The notes beneath the pieces were generated by a model. That model searched no databases. It saw only the letters and a program-made list of their open reading frames with translations, and was not told the origin of the DNA. Of a DNA stretch of 64,000 bases, positions 50,773 through 64,000 are shown one piece after another; the stretch's first letter is position 1, and every line of letters starts with the position of its first letter. Source of the stretch: Actinoplanes utahensis (lineage in GTDB: Bacteria > Actinomycetota > Actinomycetes > Mycobacteriales > Micromonosporaceae); assembly GCF_016862455.1 (NCBI RefSeq), contig NZ_BOMZ01000041.1, forward strand, positions 1 through 64,000, written 5' to 3'. The position numbers were made by a program, and so were the translations under genes.

Positions 50773-51862
50773 GATCGAGCTGCGCCGGGTGCGGCTGCCG
50801 CTCGTCCGCCAGTTCCGGACCAGCTCGCACGCCAAACGCGAACTGGAGCACATCCTGGTCACGCTGACCGGCGCGGACGGGACCGTCGGCTGGGGCGAGA
50901 TCGCCTCACCGTCCGGGCCGTTCTACGCGGCCGAGACGGTGGACAGCTGCTGGGCGGTGGCCCGGTCGTTCCTCGCCCCGATCGTGCGCAAGACCGCCTG
51001 GGAGCATCCGTCGGAGCTGGCGGCGGCGCTGGCGACGGTGCGCGGGAACCAGTTCGCGCGGGCCGGGTTCGACATGGCGGCGTGGTCGCTGTGGTCGGCC
51101 GTCGCGGGTGTGCCCCTGGCGCAAGCCCTCGGTGGACAGCGGGCGAAGGTCGAAGCCGGGGTGTCGCTGGGCATCGAGCCCACCATCGACGACCTGCTCG
51201 GCCAGGTGGGGCTGCGGGTCGCCGAGGGTTACCGGCGGGTCAAGCTGAAGATCGCCCCGGGATGGGATGTCGAGCCGGTGCGAGCGGTCCGGGCGGCCTT
51301 CCCGGAGACGCCGTTGCACGTCGACGCCAACGGGGCCTATCCGGTGAACGAGACGGCCGTCTTCCGGCGGCTCGACGGCCTCGGCCTGATGATGATCGAG
51401 CAGCCCTACGCGCCCCGCGCCCTGGTCGCCCACGCGGCGCTCCAGACGAGACTGGCCACACCCCTCTGCCTCGACGAGTCGGTGGAGGAGGTGGACGACC
51501 TGATCACCGCGGTGCAGCTGAAGGCCGGGCGGATCCTCAACATCAAGGTCTCCCGCATGGGCGGGCTGACCCAGGCGGTCCGTGCCCACGATCTCGCCCG
51601 GGCGGAGGGTGTCCCCGTCTGGTGCGGCGGCATGCACGAGTTCGGCATCGGCCGGGCCGCCAACGTGGCCCTCAGCTCCCTGCCCGGCTTCACCCTGCCG
51701 TCCGACGTGTCCGGATCCGACAAGTACTACGCGCGCGACGTCACCACCGAGCCGATCGTCTGCACCGGCGGCTTCGTCGAGGTCCCCACCGTGCCGGGCC
51801 TGGGCCGGGAGGCGGACGCCGGTTTCCTCGACGAGCGGACCGGGGACCGTTTCACCCTGTGA
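50756..51862 (+). CDS. N-succinyl/acylamino acid racemase (OSBS-like, enolase superfamily)
   Basis: A 368-residue enolase-superfamily member of the o-succinylbenzoate synthase/N-succinylamino acid racemase group. Acid/base residues are Lys163-x-Lys165 (RVKLKIAPG) and Lys264 (NIKVSRMGG); metal ligands are Asp190 (HVDANGAY), Glu215 (MIEQP) and Asp240 (CLDES). Known members racemise N-succinyl amino acids and often also make o-succinylbenzoate for menaquinone. No other menaquinone gene is nearby, while a GNAT and an M20 hydrolase are, so the amino-acid role is favoured. The end overlaps the convergent 51852 gene by 11 bp. Confidence 0.88.
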   Translation: MIEISRIELRRVRLPLVRQFRTSSHAKRELEHILVTLTGADGTVGWGEIASPSGPFYAAETVDSCWAVARSFLAPIVRKTAWEHPSELAAALATVRGNQFARAGFDMAAWSLWSAVAGVPLAQALGGQRAKVEAGVSLGIEPTIDDLLGQVGLRVAEGYRRVKLKIAPGWDVEPVRAVRAAFPETPLHVDANGAYPVNETAVFRRLDGLGLMMIEQPYAPRALVAHAALQTRLATPLCLDESVEEVDDLITAVQLKAGRILNIKVSRMGGLTQAVRAHDLARAEGVPVWCGGMHEFGIGRAANVALSSLPGFTLPSDVSGSDKYYARDVTTEPIVCTGGFVEVPTVPGLGREADAGFLDERTGDRFTL

Positions 51863-53177
51863 TGCCGTGGACCGCCGCGGCCTCCACGGTGCGTGCGGTG
51901 GGCGTACCCCCGAGAATGATCCTCCGAAGTGCGGTGTTGTCGGTGGCGCACAGCTCGGCGAGACGCCCGTCCGGGTCGGCGGTGACCTCGAGGTGGTAGA
52001 TGCCGTTCGGCAGGTCCGTGATGTCGAACGTCCGGGTGGTGGTGGCGCCGTTGCCGATGTCCAGGACCGTGCACGTGCTCTCCGGGCGCCACCGCGCGCC
52101 CGGGATCGTGTAGTCGACGGCGTCCGTGCCGGCCAGGCAGAACGCCTCCGCGCGGCCGCGTGCGACGACGTTCCGTTCGGCATCGAGCAGAGCGTGCCCC
52201 GCGAGGCCGGTGGCGTCACCGGCCGGACGGGACCCGAACGGCCGGCCCCGGGAGTCGAAGAGCAGCTGGTAGGGCCCGTCCATCACCAGCGGGGACGTGC
52301 CCGCGTTCCAGATCGTCGCGCGGAAGCTCAAGAGCCACCGGCCGTCCTTGCGCGACGCGGAGACATGCCAGGCCGGCAGCGAGCGCAGATCCGGTCGCGG
52401 GCCGTCCTTCGGGGTGCTGTCGAGGACCGGCGGGCGGGCCGACGGCGCCGGGGGAGCGGCCGGCGCGGGCCGGGTCACCGGCGCCGGGGGAGCGGCGTCG
52501 ACCACGGTCACGGCGACCGTCGCGGTGGCGTTCCGCTCCGGGATCCCGAACGCCTTCCGATATCTCGGCGCCAGGGTGGCCGTGGCCGTGTACCGCCCGG
52601 CCGCCAGCTTCAGCGCGGATCCCGGCTGGTCCGGGACGGCGGCGCTCCAGCCGGCCGGCACCCCCCAGACCGCGCCGAGGGCGAACGGGTTCTCCCCACC
52701 GCAGCGGATCGGGTACGGGTTGGCCGCCGCCGCGTCCCGCCGGCTCGGCGCCGACACCTCCGCGTTGCCGCAGAACACCGTCCGGTATTGCGCCACGATC
52801 CGCCCGGAGCCGTCGGTGAAGGTGATCGTGGTGAAGCCGTCCAGGCCACGCAGACCGGTGACCATGCCGGCGGGCAGCTGCACGCGGGTCCTCTCGCCGT
52901 CCACGTCGACGATCCGGTAGGCGAGGACCGGCTTGTCGTAACCGGCGCGCCGGGCCCGCACCTCGAACGGCTCCCGGCCCGCGACGACACGCAGACCCAG
53001 GTCGAAGCGGACCACACCGCCGGAGTGGCGTTCCGCGGTCACCGTCGTCCCGGCCGCCACCAGCGCCAGAGGCGGTGGGGGCGCCGCCGTGTCGGCCGCG
53101 CCCACCCCGATACCGGCGATGACGAGCATCACCGCCGCGGCCCGTGCACCCGTCCCCATCCTGGCCATACCGGCCAT
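51852..53177 (-). CDS. Secreted lysyl-oxidase-like protein lacking the copper-binding motif
   Basis: A 441-residue secreted protein with a signal peptide (about 1-32), a beta-rich N-terminal half and a Pro-rich linker (about 229-255). Its C-terminal region (262-428) reads like actinobacterial lysyl-oxidase-family proteins: DLRSLPAWHVS, FRATIWNAGTSPLVMDG, EAFCLAGTDAVDY, TFDITDLPNGIYHLEVTADP and DNTALRRIILGGTP. Family members carry an HxHxH-type copper site between the second and third of these. Here that stretch (about 318-345) is shortened and retains only one His (AGHALLDAER). It is probably not an active copper amine oxidase. Confidence 0.78.
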   Translation of the reverse strand: MAGMARMGTGARAAAVMLVIAGIGVGAADTAAPPPPLALVAAGTTVTAERHSGGVVRFDLGLRVVAGREPFEVRARRAGYDKPVLAYRIVDVDGERTRVQLPAGMVTGLRGLDGFTTITFTDGSGRIVAQYRTVFCGNAEVSAPSRRDAAAANPYPIRCGGENPFALGAVWGVPAGWSAAVPDQPGSALKLAAGRYTATATLAPRYRKAFGIPERNATATVAVTVVDAAPPAPVTRPAPAAPPAPSARPPVLDSTPKDGPRPDLRSLPAWHVSASRKDGRWLLSFRATIWNAGTSPLVMDGPYQLLFDSRGRPFGSRPAGDATGLAGHALLDAERNVVARGRAEAFCLAGTDAVDYTIPGARWRPESTCTVLDIGNGATTTRTFDITDLPNGIYHLEVTADPDGRLAELCATDNTALRRIILGGTPTARTVEAAAVHGITG

Positions 53178-53236
53178 CCCAACCGGAAAGCTGTGAACCG
53201 CCTGGGAGGGCCGAGGGGGTTGGCACGAACCGGGGA

Positions 53237-54004
53237 TCAGCCCCCGAAGGCCGCCGTCACCTCGGCCGGGGTCAGGCCCCGCGCGCGGTAACCGGCGGTG
53301 CCGGTGTCCAGCAGCTCCCGCGCGGCGTCGCGCAGCGCCCCGTACGCCGCCCAGGCCAGCGAGCCACCCACCGACACCCGCCGGACCCCGGCCCGCGCCA
53401 GCTCCGGCACACTCGGCACCCCCGGCAGCAGCAACACGTTGACCGGCGCCCGCACCGCCGTGACGAACCCCGCGATGTCGTCCTGGAGACCGGGGGCGAA
53501 GAGCACGCCGGCGCCCGCGTCCCGGTACGCCACCAGCCGGGTGATCACGTCGTCCCGGTCGCCCTGCCCGTACAGCAGGCCCTCGGCCCGCGCGGTCAGC
53601 ACCAGCCCGTGCCGCCGCGCCGCCTCGGCCGCCACACCCACCCGCTCGACCGCCGCGGCGAGCGGCTCGACACTGCCGGTCGCCGGGTCGTAGTCCTCGA
53701 TGGACACGCCCGCCGCGCCCGCCTCCGCGAGCAGCTCCACCGTCTCGGCCGGGTCGTCGAACAACCGCTCCGAATCCACGCTGAGCGGCACGGTGATCGC
53801 TCTCGCCATCGCCGCCACCTGCGTGACCAGCTCGTCCCGCGTCACCTGTTGATCCAGTTTGCCCAGGGCGGCGGCGAGCCCGGACGAGGTGGTGGCGACC
53901 GCCGGGAAACCGGCCGTCTCCAGCAGACGGGCCGAGCCGGCGTCCCAGGCGTTGGGGATGACGAACGTGCCGGCCGCGTGCAGGTCGTGAAATCGCTGAC
54001 TCAT
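53237..54004 (-). CDS. Isocitrate lyase / PEP mutase family protein
   Basis: A 255-residue TIM-barrel protein of the phosphoenolpyruvate mutase/isocitrate lyase superfamily. Visible motifs are the opening LHAAGTFVIPNAWDAGSARL, the substrate-binding TTSSGLAAALG, PLSVDSE with the metal-ligand acid, and GVSIEDYDP. The Cys of true isocitrate lyase (KKCGH) is absent. Members include carboxyvinyl-carboxyphosphonate mutase-like and oxaloacetate hydrolase-like enzymes; the substrate cannot be assigned. ATG 54004 is chosen; ATG 54040 would add 12 residues. It is divergent from the DAO-type oxidase across a few dozen bases. Confidence 0.82.
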   Translation of the reverse strand: MSQRFHDLHAAGTFVIPNAWDAGSARLLETAGFPAVATTSSGLAAALGKLDQQVTRDELVTQVAAMARAITVPLSVDSERLFDDPAETVELLAEAGAAGVSIEDYDPATGSVEPLAAAVERVGVAAEAARRHGLVLTARAEGLLYGQGDRDDVITRLVAYRDAGAGVLFAPGLQDDIAGFVTAVRAPVNVLLLPGVPSVPELARAGVRRVSVGGSLAWAAYGALRDAARELLDTGTAGYRARGLTPAEVTAAFGG

Positions 54005-54040
54005 GGCGGCCAGCCTTTCACGCTGGGGAAGAATGGACAT

Positions 54041-55147
54041 GTGGGTGATCTTCGAGTCGCGGTGGCGGTCGTCGGGGCAGGATTGACGGGTACGGCCACC
54101 GCGTGGGCCCTGGCCCGCCGCGGAATCTCCGTCGCGCTCCTCGAGGCGTACACGATCGGGCACGCCAACGGCAGTTCGCACGGCTCGTCCCGGATCGTGC
54201 GGCGCGCCTACCCCGACCCGTTCTATCTGCGGCTCACCGGGCAAGCGAACGAAGCCTGGGCCCGGGCCTCCGAGGACACCGGCGTTCCGCTCGTCCGGTG
54301 GACCGGCGCCGTGGACCACGGCGCCACCCGCGACCCGGCCGGCCTGGCGGAGAGGTTCACCGCCGAGGGCCTGGCGTGTTCCCTGCTCACCGCCGGGGAG
54401 GCGGCCGAACGCTGGCCGGGCATGCGGTTCGCCGGCCCGGTCCTGTACCACCCCGAGTCCGGCTACCTGAACGCCGACGCCGCCGTCCACGCCTTCGCCC
54501 GCCGCGCCGCCGGGCTCGGCACGACAGTCCTGGAGAACACCCGGGTCACCGCGATCACCCCGGTCCCGTCCGGAGCGCTGGTCCGCACCGGCGACGGCCC
54601 GGCCGTCGCCGCGGACACCGTGGTGGTGGCCGCCGGCCCGTGGCTGCCCGAACTCGGCGCGGTCGTGCCGGCGCCGCTGCCACCGCTGACCGTCACCCAG
54701 CAGCAGGTCTTCCACTTCCCGTTCCGGGACCCGTCCACCGCCTGGCCCACCTCGATCCACATGGGCGAGGTGCAGGTGTACGCGCTGCCGTCCGGGTCGG
54801 ACGGCGGGGCGCGGCCCGCGTACAAGGTGGCCCAGCACGACGGCGGCGTCCCGACCACGGCCACCACCCGCGACCGCCGGATCGACCCGGCCTCCCGCGA
54901 CCTGATCGTCCGGTACGTCCGCGACTTCCTGCCCGGCCTGGAACCGGAACCGGTCGCCGCGGCGAGCTGCCTCTACACCAGCACCCCCGACGAGGACTTC
55001 GTCCTGGACCGGGTCGGCCCGGTCGTCCTCGCCTCCCCGTGCTCCGGCCACGGCGCCAAGTTCGCGGCGATCATCGGCGAGATGACCGCCGCGCTGGCCC
55101 TCGGTGACGCGGCACCCGAACCGCGCTTCTCGCTGGGCCGTTTCTGA
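54041..55147 (+). CDS. FAD-dependent oxidoreductase, monomeric sarcosine oxidase/DAO type
   Basis: A 368-residue flavoenzyme. The FAD dinucleotide fold opens with VAVVGAGLTGTATAWALARR and the acidic strand end LLEAYTIGHANGSSHGSSR, typical of sarcosine or N-methyltryptophan oxidases with the SxHGxSR flavin region. The C-terminus has DEDFVLDRVGPVVLASPCSG, carrying the Cys that in this group binds FAD covalently (SPCSGHGAKF). It should oxidise a secondary amine or N-methyl amino acid; the substrate is unknown. GTG 54041 has GGGGAAG upstream. Confidence 0.85.
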   Translation: MGDLRVAVAVVGAGLTGTATAWALARRGISVALLEAYTIGHANGSSHGSSRIVRRAYPDPFYLRLTGQANEAWARASEDTGVPLVRWTGAVDHGATRDPAGLAERFTAEGLACSLLTAGEAAERWPGMRFAGPVLYHPESGYLNADAAVHAFARRAAGLGTTVLENTRVTAITPVPSGALVRTGDGPAVAADTVVVAAGPWLPELGAVVPAPLPPLTVTQQQVFHFPFRDPSTAWPTSIHMGEVQVYALPSGSDGGARPAYKVAQHDGGVPTTATTRDRRIDPASRDLIVRYVRDFLPGLEPEPVAAASCLYTSTPDEDFVLDRVGPVVLASPCSGHGAKFAAIIGEMTAALALGDAAPEPRFSLGRF

Positions 55148-55166
55148 TCGCTCAGTCTCTGCTTTC

Positions 55167-55826
55167 TCAGTCGAAGATCGAGACCCGGGTGCGGTGGTGA
55201 CGCGGGCTCTCGATCTCGTCCACCACCGCCACGGCCAGGTCGGCGTAGGACAGGGTGCTGCCCGCTACGACGTCGCCGCCGGTCCGGTAGCGGCCGGTCC
55301 GCGGCGCCGTCGCGTCCAGCTGGGCGGGCGGCGTCAGCACCAGCCAGTCCACGTCGGTGGTCACCGAGCGCAGCCGGTCCAGGCCGGCCGTGTGCGCCAC
55401 GGCGAAATGCCGGAACTGCTGCGGCAGCTGGGCCGGATCGTCCAGCAGCAGGTTCCCGCTTGCGTCGGTGAGATTCGCGAAAAGACCGATCACGATCAGC
55501 CGGGGTACGCCCACCGACTCCAGTCCGTGCAGCAGCGCGTCGGCCGCCAGCACGTAATACTTCTCGTCGAGAGCGCCGAGCTCCGCCAAGGACTCCGGGC
55601 CGGAGGCCGGCGACACCGCATTGATCACGGCGTCGTGTCCCGCGACGAGATCCGGGATCGCCCCGGCGTCCAGGAGGTCGCCGCGAACCGTCCGGTCGGC
55701 GGTCAGGTCGTGGTGCTTGGCGGGATCGCGGACGACGCCGGTCACCGAGACGCCGCGGCGCTGGGCCTCGGCGGTCACTGCGCGGCCGGCCCGGCCGCCC
55801 GCTCCGAAGATGACGATGCTGGTCAT
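55167..55826 (-). CDS. NAD(P)-binding Rossmann-fold protein, NmrA/BVR-B type
   Basis: A 219-residue oxidoreductase-like protein. The N-terminal strand-turn-helix is IVIFGAGGRAGRAVTAEAQRRG, giving the GxGGxxG pattern of atypical SDRs. VVRDPAKH follows, and later VINAVSPASG. It lacks the classical SDR YxxxK. Such proteins bind NAD(P)H and act as reductases or redox sensors. It is divergent from an HxlR-type regulator, a frequent pairing. Confidence 0.82.
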   Translation of the reverse strand: MTSIVIFGAGGRAGRAVTAEAQRRGVSVTGVVRDPAKHHDLTADRTVRGDLLDAGAIPDLVAGHDAVINAVSPASGPESLAELGALDEKYYVLAADALLHGLESVGVPRLIVIGLFANLTDASGNLLLDDPAQLPQQFRHFAVAHTAGLDRLRSVTTDVDWLVLTPPAQLDATAPRTGRYRTGGDVVAGSTLSYADLAVAVVDEIESPRHHRTRVSIFD

Positions 55827-55936
55827 GGCGCGGACGTTAATCGACAGGGGTCCGGTTACCGCAACGATACCGGCGCATATAGGTGCGGATCCGGCCGGGT
55901 CTGCGGCCCACCGGCGCCGGCGCTAACCTGGGCCTC

Positions 55937-56314
55937 GTGACCGCCCTCGAACCGGACATGTTCGCTCCCCAATGCCCGGCCCGGCAGGTGCCGTTCCAGG
56001 TCGGCGACAAGTGGACGTCGATGATCGTGCTGTGCCTGGAGCACGGCCCACGCCGGTTCAGCGAGCTGCTCGTCCCGCTGCGCTCCATCACCCGCAAAGT
56101 GCTCACCGAGACGCTGCGGGCGATGGAGCGCGACGGCATGGTGACCCGCACCGAGTTCCCCGCCAACCCGCCCCACGTCGAGTACGCGCTGACCCCGCTC
56201 GGCCGCAGCCTGCTCACCCTGATCGACGCCGCCCGCGACTGGTGCCGCGAACACCTGCCCGAGCTGATCGAGGCCCGCTCAGCGGCGCGGCCGGCGGCGG
56301 ACCGGCAGAGGTAG
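55937..56314 (+). CDS. HxlR-family transcriptional regulator
   Basis: A 125-residue winged-helix regulator. The HxlR pattern is clear: CPARQVPFQVGDKWTSMIVL with a Cys near the N-terminus, RRFSELLVPLRSITRKVLTE, then the wing LRAMERDGMVTRTEFPANPP and VEYALTPLGRSLL. HxlR members often regulate a divergent oxidoreductase and sense electrophiles through the N-terminal Cys. The gene at 55167 is the obvious target. GTG 55937 gives the family length. Confidence 0.87.
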   Translation: MTALEPDMFAPQCPARQVPFQVGDKWTSMIVLCLEHGPRRFSELLVPLRSITRKVLTETLRAMERDGMVTRTEFPANPPHVEYALTPLGRSLLTLIDAARDWCREHLPELIEARSAARPAADRQR

Positions 56315-56350
56315 ACGTGCGGGAAGTCCTCCAGGCCGCCCAGGAATCCC

Positions 56351-63055
<6,705 letters not shown>

Positions 63056-63550
63056 CCGTCATCCATGGTGCGATGCCGAGGCGCGACACGAAACCCCGCG
63101 ACGATTACGAAAAGATGCGATTCGACAGCGGAGCGTTGTTGATCTCGAAGTCGTACGGTCTGTCCGGGATCGCGCACATGTCGATCTACCTGCGGTGATG
63201 TTGCCCATCCCAAGGCGTGGAAGGGCATCGATCCATGGTGTCCCGGGCGACGTGCCATAGTCACGGCGAACTTCGCGAAATCACCGGATCCGGTGGTTCT
63301 ACGATGATCCGATGCCCGTTTCGAGTGACGCCTTCGGTTACCGTACGGCGCCGCCGGTTGGTTCGACGAGGATCGGCGGTTCTGACGGGTTGCAACCGGA
63401 ATGAACCGGCCCGCCGCTAAGCGGTGCCGCCCGCCGTCCGATCCTGATGGGTGTCCGGCTGGGCCGTCCGGTGCGGGTGAGAGCCCGACCCCGAGCCTGC
63501 GTCGTACGCCGCCCGAGCGCCCGAAACCGGATCCGTGCCGCGGGCTCCGG
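63056..63550. other. Gap of about 495 bases upstream of the giant gene
   Basis: I see no supported gene. Base composition is clearly less GC-rich than in the genes. The 10-mer ATCCATGGTG occurs at about 63061 and again at about 63231. This region should hold the promoter of the 56351 gene. Confidence 0.5.
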
Positions 63551-63793
63551 TCAGGCGTAGACGTCGAGGAACTGGCCGCTGCGCTGGAAACGGGCCACCT
63601 CGGCAGCGTGTGCCGCCACCACGCGGGCGACCTCCGCCTCGGCGTTCGCCACAGCGGCCCGGTCCGCGGTGATGACACCAGGGGCGGCGGCGGTGGGCAT
63701 CTGGTCCGTGGCGAGCTTGGCGCGGGCGCTCGACAGGCGGCTGTAGGCGGCGTGGGCGTTCCAGGCCGAGGGGGAAGCGACGCTGAAGTTCAT
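63551..63793 (-). CDS. Small hypothetical protein
   Basis: An 80-residue protein, largely alpha-helical and Ala-rich, starting MNFSVASPSAWNAHAAYSRL and ending FQRSGQFLDVYA. The helical stretch about 18-70 has coiled-coil-like spacing (DRAAVANAEAEVARVVAAHA). There is no signal peptide or membrane segment. ATG 63793 has AGAGGAGCC immediately upstream, a good ribosome binding site that supports translation. I do not recognise the family. Confidence 0.65.
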   Translation of the reverse strand: MNFSVASPSAWNAHAAYSRLSSARAKLATDQMPTAAAPGVITADRAAVANAEAEVARVVAAHAAEVARFQRSGQFLDVYA

Positions 63794-64000
63794 GCTGGCT
63801 CCTCTGATGATCCGCGGCTCGGATCGTTCCCGCCGCGTCTTCCGAACGGCCGCATACATCGTCCTGGCGACTCCTACCTTGCAACTTTTCCCAGTGACCT
63901 GGGCAACAGGCGGCATCAGCGACCCTCGGCCCGGCCGGATGACGCTCGACGCGGTTTCCGGGCCGATACCGCCGGCGGGGAAAGCAGAGGGCGTGGCCTC
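63794..64000. other. Right-edge region upstream of the 63551 gene
   Basis: About 207 bases to the window edge without a supported gene. A small hairpin CCCAG-TGAC-CTGGG lies at about 63884-63897 and would fall in the leader of the 63551 gene. I could not match it to a riboswitch class. Confidence 0.4.

Noticed and set aside
53144..54040. Upstream extension of the DAO-type oxidase frame
   Set aside because: The frame is open for about 300 codons but lies opposite the PEP mutase-family gene. The flavin-binding fold begins directly after GTG 54041.
54005..55051. Upstream extension of the PEP mutase-family frame
   Set aside because: It is antisense to the oxidase and lacks any domain; family similarity begins at about 53990.
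63794..64000. Cyclic-di-GMP or other riboswitch in the leader of the 63551 gene
   Set aside because: A small hairpin and an A-rich stretch are present, but the conserved core of the classes I compared is not.

Overview
The window is 64 kb of very GC-rich DNA (roughly 70% or more by eye) with many GTG and TTG starts, overlapping stop/start codons and third-position G/C. This indicates an actinomycete. The gene content (TfCut2-like polyester hydrolase, DUF222/13E12 HNH protein, DUF3040-like protein, NACHT-HEAT STAND protein, caspase-like proteins with Pro-rich membrane partners) would suit a Micromonosporaceae-type genome such as Actinoplanes, but that family-level placement is inference. I see no rRNA or tRNA gene and no CRISPR array.

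Layout. 1-454: an 8-bp tandem repeat at the left edge and no clear gene. 455-7621: a membrane protein, a PH/SHOCT-like protein, a spermidine-synthase-like methyltransferase, a large NACHT-HEAT NTPase and an MFS exporter. 7672-16834: the most unusual block. A caspase-family protease with apparently intact His and Cys and a translationally coupled 30-residue ORF run leftward. Divergent from them is a seven-gene rightward unit with a coiled-coil membrane protein, a Ycf46-type AAA+ ATPase and two Pro-rich membrane proteins. 17041-20532: a LacI-type regulator with its own palindromic operator, then bluB, a DUF72 protein and two small genes. 20589-25945: a cutinase/PETase-type esterase, an RtcB-PrfH ribosome repair pair, and an Lrp-type regulator next to a DHA2 exporter. 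25961-29385: a heterodimeric ABC exporter whose subunits carry complementary defects in their ATP sites. 29803-33286: an HNH protein and a HEAT-repeat protein.

33728-40038 is a rhamnose operon that joins rhamnulokinase and a bifunctional rhamnulose-phosphate aldolase/lactaldehyde dehydrogenase to lutABC. The DHAP and L-lactaldehyde halves of the sugar can therefore both reach central metabolism. Its upstream palindrome closely matches the one in front of the lacI gene at 17064. 40022-42603 holds a divergent two-component pair in which the kinase phospho-His and both receiver phospho-Asp residues are replaced. 42829-47678 is a MacAB-like efflux operon with two different adaptors. 48237-51862 carries the parts expected for irreversible D- to L-amino acid conversion through N-succinyl intermediates (M20 hydrolase, GNAT, SIS-domain protein, N-succinylamino acid racemase).

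51852-56314 holds a lysyl-oxidase-like secreted protein that appears to have lost its copper site, a PEP mutase-family protein, a DAO-type flavoenzyme, and an NAD(P)-binding protein beside an HxlR regulator. 56351-63055 is one gene of 2,234 codons: a caspase-like domain lacking both catalytic residues, about 1,600 residues of repetitive Pro/Gly/Ser-rich linker, one membrane segment and an outer YVTN beta-propeller. 63551-63793 is a small gene of unknown function.

Two themes recur. One is caspase and STAND-type signalling proteins of the kind found in bacterial conflict or programmed-death systems. The other is duplicated or paired proteins in which conserved catalytic residues have been lost. 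All calls come from reading the sequence by eye; none was checked against a database.
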